64,000 nucleotides of DNA from an uncultured Candidatus Actinomarina sp. (GTDB lineage Bacteria; Actinomycetota; Acidimicrobiia; Actinomarinales; Actinomarinaceae): assembly GCA_902615855.1 (NCBI GenBank), contig CACMQN010000002.1:62001-126000 (forward strand), read 5' to 3'. The position numbers and the translations under genes are program-made. Positions 27,109 through 37,866 of this stretch are shown here, piece after piece (within the stretch, counting starts at the first letter, position 1; each line of letters opens with the position of its first letter). The notes under the pieces were generated by a model. That model had not been told where the DNA came from. It did no database searches and was given only the letters and a program-made list of their open reading frames with translations.

Positions 27109-29754
27109 ATGAATAAAAAACTTATTTATCAATTTTCCTCCACCAAAACTGAAGGTGACAGATCTATGCTGGATTTACTTGGAGGTAAAGGAGCAAATTT
27201 AGCAGAGATGTCAACTCTTGGGATTAATGTTCCTCCAGGGTTTACAGTAACAACAGAGGTTTGCAATTATTTTATAGAGAACAAATCTTTTCCAGATAAA
27301 TTTGATAAAGAATTAGAAAAAGCACTCACTAATTTAGAAAAAATAACAAAAAAGAAATTTAATGATGATAAAACACCTCTCTTACTTTCTGTTAGATCGG
27401 GAGGAAAAGTATCAATGCCAGGAATGATGGATTCTATTTTAAATATTGGAATTAATGACAAAAATGTGGACGCTTTAGCATCTAATTTTAATGATGAAAG
27501 ATTTGCTCTTGATTCATATCGTCGCTTAATTCAAATGTATGGAAATGTTGTACTAGAAATTGATATGGACAGGTTTGAAGCCATTATTGATAATAAAAAA
27601 AGGATCGACGGAGTTGAAAAAGATAATGATTTTGATTCCGAACAATTGAGTTGGATAATTGATGCTTTTAAAACCACTGTTGAAAGATTTGCAGGAAACC
27701 CTTTTCCGCAAGATCCTGTTATTCAACTCAAAGGGGCTATTGAGGCAGTATTTAAAAGCTGGCTAAACAAACGAGCTGTTACTTATCGAAAAATTAATAA
27801 TATACCCAACAATTGGGGTACTGGGACAACTGTTCAATCTATGGTTTTTGGAAATTTAAATGAATCTTCAGGAACGGGTGTTGCTTTTACGAGGTTTCCG
27901 TCTACAGGAAAAAACAAATTGTATGGGGAGTATTTAATGAATGCTCAAGGAGAAGATGTAGTTGCAGGAATAAGAACACCCTATCCGATAGGAAAACACG
28001 AAAAGAACACTCAACCTTCTCTTGAGGAAGTAAACCCAGCTCTATTTAATGAAATAAAACTTATTGGAGGTAAATTAGAAAGACACTATAAAGATGCTCA
28101 AGATATTGAGTTTACGATTGAAGATGGAGAATTGTTTATTCTTCAAACTAGAAACGCAAAAAGAACAGCCCAAGCGAGTGTAAAAATTGCAGTTGATATG
28201 CATAATGAAAAAATAATAAGTAAACAAGAAGCAATCAATATGATTGATGCAGATCAGATTACTTCAGTTCTCCACCCCCAGCTTGTTGACTCAACTAGTA
28301 AAAAATTGTTTGAAAAAGGTTTAAATGCCTCACCTGGAGCTGCTGTAGGTGAAATAGTTTTTGACCCAGAAAAAGCGGAGATCGAAGCGGCAAGGGGAAA
28401 GAAAATCATTTTAGTAAGAGATGAAACAAGTCCAGAGGACATAAGTGGAATGTTCGCATCAGTAGGAATATTGACAACAAAAGGTGGCATGACAAGCCAT
28501 GCTGCGGTTGTTGCAAGAGGAATGGGCAAACCTTGCATAGTTGGAGCAGAAAATCTCAAAATTGATAAAGATGATAGAAAAATATCAAATGGTCAAACAA
28601 CTGTTGAAGAAGGTGATTTAATTTCATTAGATGGTTCTACTGGTGAGATTTTTCTTGGGGAAGTTGAGCTAGAGTCTGCAAAATTGACAGATGAATTTAA
28701 TACTTTGATGGCATGGTGTGATGATTTTAAAAAACTTTCAATTAGAGCAAATGCAGAAACAATAAATGATACAGCTAGATCTTTAGAGTTCGGTGCTGAT
28801 GGAATTGGTTTATGCAGAACAGAACATATGTTTTTTGAAGGTGAAAGAATACTTCCTATGAGAGAGATGATTATGGCAAACAATAAGCAAGGTAGAAAAA
28901 GAGCATTAAATAAAATTATTGATTTTCAGATAAATGATTTTGTTGAAATATTTAAGCTTTTAAAAGATAAACCTATAACTGTTCGGTTACTTGATCCACC
29001 AATGCATGAATTTTTACCAAAAAGTGATATTGAAATTACTGAGTTAGCAAGTTCTTTAAGAGTTTCATCAGCATATGCCACTGAAGTTTTATCGAAGATT
29101 AGTGAAAGTAACCCAATGTTAGGTCACCGAGGTGTACGCTTAGGTTTAAGTTATCCAGAAATTTATAAAATGCAAGTTGAGGCAATTTTTAAAGCTAGTT
29201 ATCAAATTTATCAAAAAGAAAAGATCATTATTAAACCAGAAATAATGATTCCTTTAATAATGAATGCAAGTGAATTTACAAAAATGAAAAAAATTATAAC
29301 TAAAAAAATTGAAAGCTTGAAGAAAGAATCAGACTTCAATTTTGATTACCTGTTAGGAACTATGATTGAGTTACCGAGTGCTGCCTTGAATTCATCGAAA
29401 ATTGGAGAATATGCAGATTTCTTTTCCTATGGAACAAATGATTTGACTCAAACAACCCTTGGTTTATCAAGAGATGACGCATCTAAATTTTTAAATGAAT
29501 ATGTTGAAAAAAATATTTTTGATGTTGATCCTTTTGTTTCAATTGATGAAAATACTGTTGGAAAATTAGTTGCTTCATCAGTTGCTGATGGAAGAAAAAT
29601 AAATAAAAATATCAAAATAGGCGTTTGTGGTGAACACGCTGGTGACCCAAAATCAATCAAATTTTTAAACACATTAGATATTGATTATATTTCTTGCTCC
29701 CCATTTAGAATTCCAACGGCTCGATTAGCTGCTGCACAAGCAGAACTATCTTAG
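27109..29754 (+). CDS. ppdK: pyruvate, phosphate dikinase
   Basis: LGGKGANLAEMS, VSMPGMMDSILNIGIN, TTKGGMTSHAAVVARGMGKPCIVGAE, GLCRTEHMFF, VRLLDPPMHEFLP, GVCGEHAGDP. Confidence 0.97.
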   Translation: MNKKLIYQFSSTKTEGDRSMLDLLGGKGANLAEMSTLGINVPPGFTVTTEVCNYFIENKSFPDKFDKELEKALTNLEKITKKKFNDDKTPLLLSVRSGGKVSMPGMMDSILNIGINDKNVDALASNFNDERFALDSYRRLIQMYGNVVLEIDMDRFEAIIDNKKRIDGVEKDNDFDSEQLSWIIDAFKTTVERFAGNPFPQDPVIQLKGAIEAVFKSWLNKRAVTYRKINNIPNNWGTGTTVQSMVFGNLNESSGTGVAFTRFPSTGKNKLYGEYLMNAQGEDVVAGIRTPYPIGKHEKNTQPSLEEVNPALFNEIKLIGGKLERHYKDAQDIEFTIEDGELFILQTRNAKRTAQASVKIAVDMHNEKIISKQEAINMIDADQITSVLHPQLVDSTSKKLFEKGLNASPGAAVGEIVFDPEKAEIEAARGKKIILVRDETSPEDISGMFASVGILTTKGGMTSHAAVVARGMGKPCIVGAENLKIDKDDRKISNGQTTVEEGDLISLDGSTGEIFLGEVELESAKLTDEFNTLMAWCDDFKKLSIRANAETINDTARSLEFGADGIGLCRTEHMFFEGERILPMREMIMANNKQGRKRALNKIIDFQINDFVEIFKLLKDKPITVRLLDPPMHEFLPKSDIEITELASSLRVSSAYATEVLSKISESNPMLGHRGVRLGLSYPEIYKMQVEAIFKASYQIYQKEKIIIKPEIMIPLIMNASEFTKMKKIITKKIESLKKESDFNFDYLLGTMIELPSAALNSSKIGEYADFFSYGTNDLTQTTLGLSRDDASKFLNEYVEKNIFDVDPFVSIDENTVGKLVASSVADGRKINKNIKIGVCGEHAGDPKSIKFLNTLDIDYISCSPFRIPTARLAAAQAELS

Positions 29755-29800
29755 TTTTTTTTGATTACAAACAAGATTTTCTTAGGATATAATTGCATCT

Positions 29801-30196
29801 ATGAGTTATAAAATAATAAATAAAGTCGATCCTATTATTTACCTTGCATTATCTGTTGTTGGATTTATTGTTCCAGAACTTATTTACAAACTGAATCTTT
29901 TAAATCCTGATGCAGTTTTATCGTCAACAGAAGCCGATATTGTAAGAGCCAATGGTGTCGGAGTAACATTCGCAGCCCTGTTAATTCTTTTACTTGGCAG
30001 TGATGAGGAAAATGCAAGACAGGTAAATATCGTACGATATATAGGCGGTTTACTTTTAATTGGATTTGCTGTATTTACTGAATTTAATGGATTCTTTATA
30101 TTTGGAGTTTCAGAAATCGCTATTGCTTTGTATACAGGTAGACAATTAAGACCATCGTCAGGTAGCGAGAGTTACACTCCAAACGTTGAAGAATAA
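29801..30196 (+). CDS. hypothetical membrane protein
   Basis: 131-aa ORF with several hydrophobic segments. Confidence 0.55.
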   Translation: MSYKIINKVDPIIYLALSVVGFIVPELIYKLNLLNPDAVLSSTEADIVRANGVGVTFAALLILLLGSDEENARQVNIVRYIGGLLLIGFAVFTEFNGFFIFGVSEIAIALYTGRQLRPSSGSESYTPNVEE

Positions 30197-30238
30197 AAGA
30201 AATATTCGAAGTTAAAAATCAGCAATTAGTATTGTTAT

Positions 30239-31018
30239 ATGATTTTAAAAGATAAAACGTTACTAATTACTGGAATCTTAACTGATAAGAGTATCGCTTT
30301 TGCCACAGCAAAAATTGCAATAGATAACGGAGCAAAAATAATTGCTACAGGTTTTGGTGATGGACTTCGGATAACTGAACGTGCTATTAAAAGACTTGAT
30401 GATGAAATTGATGTATTAGAGATGGATATTGAAAATACTGTTCAAGTACAAGAAGTAGTAAATGAAATCAAAGATAAATACACAAGCATAGATGGTGCTC
30501 TTCATTCAATTGCATTTTCCCCAACTGAGGCAATGGGTGGTAATTTTTTAAATACAAATGTTGAAGATGCAATTAAATCCTTTGAGGTTTCAGCTTTTTC
30601 ACTAAAAACTTTAACTAATGAATTTTTACCAATATTGAAAGAAGGAGCATCGATAGTAGCAGTCGATTTTGACAACTCTCAGGCATGGCCGGGTTATGAC
30701 TGGCAGGGTGTTGCAAAATCATCATTGCAATCAATTATTAGATATCTTGCATATTATGTTGGTAAAAACAAGGTTAGGGTAAATGCGGTTGCCTCTGGAC
30801 CTCTTTCAACAACAGCAGCAAAAAATATTCCTGGATTTTCAGCGATGAATGAGGAATGGAATGAAAGAGCACCTTTGGGTTGGGATACAAAAAATGCTGA
30901 ACCAGTTGCTAAAGCCATTAATTTCTTACTTTCAGATTATTCTGAAGCCATAACTGGTGAGATAATCCATGTTGATGGTGGAGCTCATGCTATTGGTGGC
31001 TCTATGTTGCCTGAATAA
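30239..31018 (+). CDS. fabI: enoyl-ACP reductase (NADH)
   Basis: LLITGILTDKSIAFATAKIA, ALHSIAFSP, YDWQGVAKSSLQS, GPLSTTAAKNIPGF, GEIIHVDGGAHAIG. Confidence 0.9.
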   Translation: MILKDKTLLITGILTDKSIAFATAKIAIDNGAKIIATGFGDGLRITERAIKRLDDEIDVLEMDIENTVQVQEVVNEIKDKYTSIDGALHSIAFSPTEAMGGNFLNTNVEDAIKSFEVSAFSLKTLTNEFLPILKEGASIVAVDFDNSQAWPGYDWQGVAKSSLQSIIRYLAYYVGKNKVRVNAVASGPLSTTAAKNIPGFSAMNEEWNERAPLGWDTKNAEPVAKAINFLLSDYSEAITGEIIHVDGGAHAIGGSMLPE

Positions 31019-31021
31019 TTT

Positions 31022-32260
31022 TTATTGTTTACTGAATATCAAAACAGCATTATGACCACCAAAACCAAATGAATTAGACATTACGTGGTCTATATTTTTA
31101 TCTACAGAATGATTAGCTGTATAATTTAAATCACAATCCTCATCTGAGTCATTTAGATTTATCGTTGGTGGTATTTGATTATTTTTCATTGCTAGTAATG
31201 ATGCCATTGCTTCAAAAGCTCCGCCACCCCCAAGTAAATGTCCTGTCATTGATTTGGTAGAAGATATGTTAACTTCATATGCGTAGTCATTCATAAGTGA
31301 TTTAATCGCAAGTGTTTCGTTTAAATCATTAGCTGGGGTTGATGTTCCGTGTGCGTTGATATAGTCAATCTTTTTGTTACTTATATCAGCGTTTGAGATT
31401 GCCTTTTCCATTGCTCTTAAAGCACCAACTCCACCCTCTGAAGGAGCAGTTATATGATATGCATCTGTTGAGGATCCATATCCAGAAATATATCCATATA
31501 CTTCTGCATCCCTATCTTTTGCTGAACTTTCACTTTCGAGTATTAAAACTGTAGATCCTTCTGCCATTACAAATCCATCTCTGTTTTTATCAAATGGTTT
31601 ACATGCCTTTTGAGGCTCATCATTCTGTTTTGAAAGTGCTTTTATTTGTGCAAAAGCTCCGATTGTCATTGAAGTTGTACCAGATTCTGTTCCTCCAACA
31701 AGAACTTTGTCGACAATGTTTTGTTCAATCATCCTCTTAGCTTCTCCAATTGCATTTGCAGAAGCTGCGCAAGCAGTTGTAATCGTTAACGAAGGACCTT
31801 GTATTCCGTATTTAATTGCAACTTGACCTGTACTTGAATTGGGCATTAACTGTGTAATAGCAAGAGGACTTATTCTTGTTGAACCTCTTTCATCGTAAAC
31901 TCTAACAGCATCTTCCGTTGCTCCTATTCCACCAATGCCAGTTCCAAATACAATACCAAAATCTTCACCAAGAGGTTTACTTAAGTCAAATCCAGCATCT
32001 TGAATTGCCTCCTCTGCAGCAAAAATAGATAAATGGCCAGACCTATCAAGCTTTCTTGCGTTTTGTTTTCCCATATATTCATTTGCATCGAAATTTTTAA
32101 CTTCTCCTGCAAATGTCACAGGTAAATCTGAAGTATCAAATAAAGTAATATAATCAACTCCAGATACTCCACCAACTAAATTTTTCCATGTATCAGATAC
32201 ATTATTTCCAAGTGGATTTATAGTCCCCAAACCTGTTACAACTACTCGTTGTTTAGTCAT
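31022..32260 (-). CDS. fabF: beta-ketoacyl-ACP synthase II
   Basis: VVVTGLGTINPLGNN, ITTACAASANAIGEA, YINAHGTSTPANDLNET, STKSMTGHLLGGGG, NSFGFGGHNA. Confidence 0.96.
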   Translation of the reverse strand: MTKQRVVVTGLGTINPLGNNVSDTWKNLVGGVSGVDYITLFDTSDLPVTFAGEVKNFDANEYMGKQNARKLDRSGHLSIFAAEEAIQDAGFDLSKPLGEDFGIVFGTGIGGIGATEDAVRVYDERGSTRISPLAITQLMPNSSTGQVAIKYGIQGPSLTITTACAASANAIGEAKRMIEQNIVDKVLVGGTESGTTSMTIGAFAQIKALSKQNDEPQKACKPFDKNRDGFVMAEGSTVLILESESSAKDRDAEVYGYISGYGSSTDAYHITAPSEGGVGALRAMEKAISNADISNKKIDYINAHGTSTPANDLNETLAIKSLMNDYAYEVNISSTKSMTGHLLGGGGAFEAMASLLAMKNNQIPPTINLNDSDEDCDLNYTANHSVDKNIDHVMSNSFGFGGHNAVLIFSKQ

Positions 32261-32263
32261 GGT

Positions 32264-32503
32264 TTAGAGTTTTGAATGTAAAAGGTTTACAGCTTGACCA
32301 ACTGTTCCGACATCTGTGAGTTCTTCGTCGTCAATTTCAATCTCAAACTCATCTTCAAATGCCATTACAACTTCAACTATACCTAGTGAGTCAATTTCTA
32401 GATCCTCTTCTAATTTTGCATCCATATTGATTTTTTCAGAATCGATACCTAATTCTTCTTCAAAAAGGGTTTTTACCTTTTCAAAAACTTCATTTACTTC
32501 CAT
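32264..32503 (-). CDS. acpP: acyl carrier protein
   Basis: LEEDLEIDSLGIVEVVMAFEDEFEIEI (phosphopantetheine DSL). Confidence 0.95.
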   Translation of the reverse strand: MEVNEVFEKVKTLFEEELGIDSEKINMDAKLEEDLEIDSLGIVEVVMAFEDEFEIEIDDEELTDVGTVGQAVNLLHSKL

Positions 32504-32514
32504 ATTTACTCCCA

Positions 32515-33243
32515 CTAAGTCGTAAGTCCACCATCTATTGGTATTACTTGCCCTGTTATATATTCTGACTCATCTTTGCATAAAAAAGATACCATATTTG
32601 CAATATCTTCCGGCATACCCATGCGTTTTATTGAAAGTTGTTCTATAATATTTTCTTTATTTTCATCATTAATAAATGATGTCATGTCTGTTTCTATATA
32701 TCCTGGGGCTATGACATTAGACGTAATTTTTCTGCTACCTACTTCTTTACTAATTGATTTTGATAACCCAATCAAACCTGCCTTTGACGCAGCATAATTT
32801 GCTTGGCCTTGATTACCAGATATTCCCACAACAGAAGATATAAAAATTAACCTTCCCCATTTGTTTTTAATCATTTTTTTTATGGCTCTTTGAGTTGTAT
32901 AGAAATTGCCAGTTAGGTTTGTTTGAATAACATCATTCCACTCATCATCCTTCATTCTTGGTAATATATTGTCTTTTGTAATACCTGCATTATTTACCAA
33001 AATATCAACATTTTTGTATGTTTTTTCTATTAAGTTAAACGCCTCATCAACTGAATTTCTATCTGCAATATTTAATTGAACAGCAAGACTTTCACCACCT
33101 AATTTTTTTATTTCTTCTACGACTTCATCAGCCTTATCTTTAGAATTTGAGAATCCCACAATAACTTGATAATTTTTTCCAAGCTCCAAGGCTATAGATT
33201 TTCCAATACCTCTTGAGGCACCTGTTACAAAAACTGTTTTCAT
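32515..33243 (-). CDS. fabG: 3-oxoacyl-ACP reductase
   Basis: VFVTGASRGIGKSIALEL, LVNNAGIT, YAASKAGLIGLSKS, GQVIPIDGGLTT. Confidence 0.95.
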   Translation of the reverse strand: MKTVFVTGASRGIGKSIALELGKNYQVIVGFSNSKDKADEVVEEIKKLGGESLAVQLNIADRNSVDEAFNLIEKTYKNVDILVNNAGITKDNILPRMKDDEWNDVIQTNLTGNFYTTQRAIKKMIKNKWGRLIFISSVVGISGNQGQANYAASKAGLIGLSKSISKEVGSRKITSNVIAPGYIETDMTSFINDENKENIIEQLSIKRMGMPEDIANMVSFLCKDESEYITGQVIPIDGGLTT

Positions 33244-34334
33244 ATTTTGTCTAATTTGTCTGGAACTTGATACTCAATAGCTCTTTTAATTGTGTCGGTT
33301 GCAGTTCCGTCAAAATCTGGAAGTTTTGCATCTGATTTGTTTATTGGAGTTACACGATCTCCTAACCGAACCGCACAAGCTCCCCATGCAAGACCAGCTC
33401 CCACAGCTGTAAAGACTGCAATTTCCCCACCTTTTATCTCACCTTCTTCAAGAGCATCTACAAATGCTGTTGGTATAGACGCTGCAGAAGTATTTCCGTA
33501 TCGATGAACTTTTTTAATAGTAGTTGCATTAGGAAGTCCAAGTTTTTTTTCGAGAGCTTCAACTATCCTAATATTTGCTTGATGTGGAATAAAAATGTCT
33601 ACATCTTCTTTTGACAACCCTGATTTTTCTATAGCTTCTGCTGATGCTTGTGCCATTGCTCTAACACCAGATTTAAATATTTCCTGTCCATCAAAAGTCC
33701 AACGCACTCTAGCTGCTTCGTCAGGATTAAACCTATCCATTGCTGAACCAAAATTAGGAATTTCTAAGATTTCTAAATTGTCCGAACTTAAGCCATTTGA
33801 AAAAGAATATATTTCACCATCTGATTCATTTTTACTTTCTTCAATAACCACTGCACCTGCACCATCACCAAAAAGCACAGCGGTGTTTCTATCAGACCAA
33901 TCAAGCAACCAAGTAATATGCTCTGCCCCTATTACCAAAGCTCTTTTATAAAGATTACTTTCAACGAATGCTTTTCCTTGCTCAAGTGCATACAGAAAAC
34001 CTGCACAAGCAGCATTTACGTCATAGACAGAAGCATTTACAGCACCAAGTTTTTTTTGAACGTGAGCTGCTGCAGAGGGAACAATGCTATCTGGAGTACA
34101 TGTAGCTAAGATTACAACATCAATGTCTTTTGGATTTAAACCTGCACAGGCTATTGCATGTTTACCAGCAATTTCAGCCATATCTGATGTGTTTACATGG
34201 CTAAATCTTCGTTCCTTTACACCTGTTCTTTGTTGAATCCACTCATCAGAAGTATCAACAAATTTTGATAAATCATCGTTAGTCATAATGTTATCGGGCG
34301 TGCATTTACCCCATCCTGTTATTGCTGATTTCAA
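33240..34334 (-). CDS. fabH: beta-ketoacyl-ACP synthase III
   Basis: VDTSDEWIQQRTGVKERR, YDVNAACAGFLYAL, IFIPHQANIRI, YGNTSAASIP. Confidence 0.95.
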   Translation of the reverse strand: MKSAITGWGKCTPDNIMTNDDLSKFVDTSDEWIQQRTGVKERRFSHVNTSDMAEIAGKHAIACAGLNPKDIDVVILATCTPDSIVPSAAAHVQKKLGAVNASVYDVNAACAGFLYALEQGKAFVESNLYKRALVIGAEHITWLLDWSDRNTAVLFGDGAGAVVIEESKNESDGEIYSFSNGLSSDNLEILEIPNFGSAMDRFNPDEAARVRWTFDGQEIFKSGVRAMAQASAEAIEKSGLSKEDVDIFIPHQANIRIVEALEKKLGLPNATTIKKVHRYGNTSAASIPTAFVDALEEGEIKGGEIAVFTAVGAGLAWGACAVRLGDRVTPINKSDAKLPDFDGTATDTIKRAIEYQVPDKLDKI

Positions 34335-34343
34335 AATTTCCCC

Positions 34344-35249
34344 TTACTTTGATGATTCTAAAGAGTTTATTACCTTTAAATCCTTATATGATATAGACTT
34401 TCGGACCATTCCTGCAGTTACATTTCCAGGGCCGATATGACACCATAAATCTGGATCTATATCATTGTTTACGAACTCAATTTGTTGGTTAAACAAAACT
34501 GAATTATCTATTTGATTCACAAGATTTTCTTTCAAAGTTGATACTTCAACTTTTTTTGCATCAACGTTCATATATACAGGAATCTTTCCTTCAGAGATAT
34601 CAATTGAATTTAAAGTATCCTCAAGTGGTTTTTTTGCAGAGCTTACAATTTCAGTATGAAATGCTCCTGCTACTTCGAGTGGAATTACTCTTTTTGCGCT
34701 AAGTGCTTTTGGGTTAGACTTTAAGTAGTTCATGTCATCAATGTATGAACTAATTACTATTTGTGAAGGATCATTAAAGTTTGATATCCATATTTGGATT
34801 CCTTGATTATTTAATTTTTCTATTTCTTTAATTGTTGTTTCCAAATCACTTGTTAAAACAGCTGCCATAGTTGTATTGGAATTTTCTACAGCTTTATGCA
34901 TCTCCTCGCCTCTTACTGCTATTACTTTTAATGCATCTTTATAATCTAAATATCCTGATAGACATAAAGCTGTATATTCCCCAAGAGAATGGCCGATAAG
35001 CGCAGCAGGTTTGCCTAAATTATTAATTGCCTCAATTCCGTAACAATAAGAGACTGTGAAAATATAAGGTTGAGCAATATTTGTTTTTTTAATTATCTCA
35101 GGATCTTCCGAATTTATAATATCTTTTAGGCTCCATCCCAAAGTTTCTTCGAAAGTATTTATTAATAGATCGTCATACGTTTCAAGCAGCTCACTACCCA
35201 TTCCTATTTCTTGAGAGCCTTGACCTGGAAACATTCCAACCCACTGCAT
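34344..35249 (-). CDS. fabD: malonyl-CoA:ACP transacylase
   Basis: MFPGQGSQEIGMG, LIGHSLGEYTALCLSG, GAFHTEIV. Confidence 0.95.
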   Translation of the reverse strand: MQWVGMFPGQGSQEIGMGSELLETYDDLLINTFEETLGWSLKDIINSEDPEIIKKTNIAQPYIFTVSYCYGIEAINNLGKPAALIGHSLGEYTALCLSGYLDYKDALKVIAVRGEEMHKAVENSNTTMAAVLTSDLETTIKEIEKLNNQGIQIWISNFNDPSQIVISSYIDDMNYLKSNPKALSAKRVIPLEVAGAFHTEIVSSAKKPLEDTLNSIDISEGKIPVYMNVDAKKVEVSTLKENLVNQIDNSVLFNQQIEFVNNDIDPDLWCHIGPGNVTAGMVRKSISYKDLKVINSLESSK

Positions 35250-35251
35250 GA

Positions 35252-35629
35252 TTAATTGTCCTTTTCTGAGATAGCAAATGCTATTGCATTTTCATTCTCA
35301 TGTGAAAGTGATATATGAATATTTGTAATATTTTTTTCTTTTACAGTAGCTGATGCTCTACCAAAGGTGTTAATTGTTGGCTTACCTCCACCCGTAACTT
35401 CTATATCTTTCCAACTTATTTCTCTCCATCCTTTCCCTAAAGATTTCATTACAGCTTCTTTTGCTGCAAACCTTACCCCTAGCCTTTTTGATGGATCTGA
35501 AAATCTTTTTGCATATTTAATTTCTTGTTCAGTAAAACATCTTTTCAAGAATTTATCTTCAGATTTGTTCAATAATCTTTTTACTCTTTTGAGATCAACT
35601 TGGTCTACCCCAATACCATAAATACTCAT
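35252..35629 (-). CDS. acpS: holo-ACP synthase
   Basis: MSIYGIGVDQVDLKRVKRLL, RFAAKEAVMKSLGKGW, HISLSHENENAIAFAI. Confidence 0.95.
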   Translation of the reverse strand: MSIYGIGVDQVDLKRVKRLLNKSEDKFLKRCFTEQEIKYAKRFSDPSKRLGVRFAAKEAVMKSLGKGWREISWKDIEVTGGGKPTINTFGRASATVKEKNITNIHISLSHENENAIAFAISEKDN

Positions 35630-35631
35630 AT

Positions 35632-37320
35632 CTATCCTATTTCAACCAATATATCGCCCTTATTTACAGGCTGTCCTTTTTTTATATTAAATTCCTTGAT
35701 AACTCCACCAATTGGTGCAGTAACAACATTTTCCATTTTCATAGCTTCTAAAACAAACAAGGAATCTCCTTTTTTTACTTTTTTCCCTTTCTTTGTCATC
35801 GTATCCATAATTGTTCCTTGCATATCTGCTTTGATAATCCCGGGATTTCTTATATTTCCAGTTAGATCCATACCAATTTTTTTAGGTCTTTGGGGTGCCA
35901 GTGATTGACTTTCATTATCGTCAAGAGAAATATTAACCTTACTTGGTCTATCACTAATTATTTCTTCTTCAGAAATATCTTTAATTTTAAAATTTTCTTC
36001 CAAAAATTTAACATGTATCTGACTTTCTTTAAATTCTTTTGTAGATATCACTTGTGAAAGTAAAGAAATTGTCGTTGGTATCCCACCAATTATGTACTCA
36101 TCTAAGCATCGTTTTCCTTTAGAGATAGCTTCTTCTCTAGACACTCCCCAAACAATTAATTTAGAAATTAGATTGTCATAAAAATGTGATATTGATGTAC
36201 CAGTTTTTACCCACCCATCAACCCTTACACCATTGCCCATTGGTTCTCTGTATTCGGTAATTATTCCAGGTGTAGGTAAAAAGTTATTGGCAGGGTCTTC
36301 TGCGTTTATCCTAAACTCTATGCTGTGCCCTCTTGCTTCTGTTTCAAAATCTTCTAAAGAATTACCAAGCGCAATTTTTATTTGTTCTTTAACTAGATCA
36401 ATTCCATATCTCATTTCTGTTACCGTATGCTCAACTTGCAATCTTGTATTCATTTCTAAAAAATAAAAGTTTTCATCATTATCAGCTAAAAATTCTACTG
36501 TACCTGCATTAACGTAATTTGACGACTTAGCAATCATGAGTGTTGCTTTTTTTAACTCTTCTTTTCCAAATTCAGACAACCATACGGGAGGACTTTCTTC
36601 TATTAGTTTTTGGTTCCTTCTTTGCAATGAACAATCTCTTTCACCGAGATAAACATGATTTCCATATTTATCACTTAATATTTGAGTTTCAACATGTCTC
36701 GCTGGTTTTATAAATTTTTCAACATAAATTTGATCTGATCCAAAATATGCTTCGCTTTCACGTTTTACAATCTCATAATTTTGATTTAATTCTTCCTCAT
36801 TATTTACAATTCTTAAACCTTTTCCTCCACCTCCATGAGCTGCTTTTAGCGCAACTGGGTAGCCAAAGGTAGAGGCATCTTTTAATGCTTCTCTTTTTGT
36901 TCTGGATGGTTTCAATTGACCAGGGACAGGCACTAAACCAGCTTTAGAAATTAATTTTCTTGATTCAATTTTGTCTCCCATAGATTTGATTGTTTCTGGA
37001 TTTGGACCTATCCAAATCACATCTTTCTTTTGAACTGCTTTTGCAAAATCAGCATTTTCGGCCAGAAAACCATACCCTGGATGAACCAAGTCTGCTTTTG
37101 TCTCAATTACAGCTTTCATTAAATTTTTTAAGTTTCTGTAGCTATCAGCAGGAAGTGATCCTCCTAAATAAAATGACTCATCAGCACGTTTTACATGCAA
37201 AGAATCAGCATCAATATCTGAATAAACAGCAATTGCGTGCATGTCCATTTCTTTGACCGATCTGATTATTCTTAATGCAATCTCACCACGATTTGCAATT
37301 AGTACTCTTTTTTTAGTCAT
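35632..37320 (-). CDS. acetyl/propionyl-CoA carboxylase alpha subunit (biotin carboxylase + BCCP)
   Basis: RVLIANRGEIALRIIRS, HPGYGFLAEN, LKAAHGGGGKGLRIV, C-terminal FVLEAMKMENVV. Confidence 0.96.
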   Translation of the reverse strand: MTKKRVLIANRGEIALRIIRSVKEMDMHAIAVYSDIDADSLHVKRADESFYLGGSLPADSYRNLKNLMKAVIETKADLVHPGYGFLAENADFAKAVQKKDVIWIGPNPETIKSMGDKIESRKLISKAGLVPVPGQLKPSRTKREALKDASTFGYPVALKAAHGGGGKGLRIVNNEEELNQNYEIVKRESEAYFGSDQIYVEKFIKPARHVETQILSDKYGNHVYLGERDCSLQRRNQKLIEESPPVWLSEFGKEELKKATLMIAKSSNYVNAGTVEFLADNDENFYFLEMNTRLQVEHTVTEMRYGIDLVKEQIKIALGNSLEDFETEARGHSIEFRINAEDPANNFLPTPGIITEYREPMGNGVRVDGWVKTGTSISHFYDNLISKLIVWGVSREEAISKGKRCLDEYIIGGIPTTISLLSQVISTKEFKESQIHVKFLEENFKIKDISEEEIISDRPSKVNISLDDNESQSLAPQRPKKIGMDLTGNIRNPGIIKADMQGTIMDTMTKKGKKVKKGDSLFVLEAMKMENVVTAPIGGVIKEFNIKKGQPVNKGDILVEIG

Positions 37321-37326
37321 AAAAAT

Positions 37327-37866
37327 TTATTTTAACTTTTGAGCAATTCCAATTGCTAAACTTGCTTTAATTAAATCTCCAATAATAAATGGAACAACAC
37401 CAATACTGATAGCTTCAACTATGGAAATGTTTAATGTAATCATCAAACCCAGAACTCCACATATATAAATTGCTAGAGTTCCAGTAGCTATACCCACGGT
37501 TGGTTTTTGTGACATATTTCCAATTATTTGTGCAGCAATAAAAAAACCAATTATATAACCAATTGTTGGACTTTTTAATATAGCTAAGCCAGCAACACTT
37601 CCTGAGAAAAAAGGAAAACCTGCAAGACCTGTAAATAAATATAAAATCATACTGAACGAACCAAACCTACTTCCAAGAAGTAAGCCTGATAAAATAACAA
37701 CAAAAGTCTGCGCTGTTATAGGTACTGGAGTAAATGGTAGTTCAAATCTTATCTGTGCACTAAGTGCAGTTAAAATCGCAAAACCAAAAGATAAAAATAA
37801 GTTTCTTGTCAATGAGCCTTTTTCAACCCAAGCTATTGATATATTTTTAGAGGGGAATGTTTCCAT
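37327..37866 (-). CDS. bioY: biotin transporter BioY
   Basis: FELPFTPVPITAQTFVVILSGLLLGSRFG, LYLFTGLAGFPFFSG, PTIGYIIGFFIAA. Confidence 0.92.
   Translation of the reverse strand: METFPSKNISIAWVEKGSLTRNLFLSFGFAILTALSAQIRFELPFTPVPITAQTFVVILSGLLLGSRFGSFSMILYLFTGLAGFPFFSGSVAGLAILKSPTIGYIIGFFIAAQIIGNMSQKPTVGIATGTLAIYICGVLGLMITLNISIVEAISIGVVPFIIGDLIKASLAIGIAQKLK

Noticed and set aside
33595-33951. 118-aa + ORF and similar ORFs across 31-39 kb
   Set aside because: Antisense shadows of FASII/carboxylase genes.
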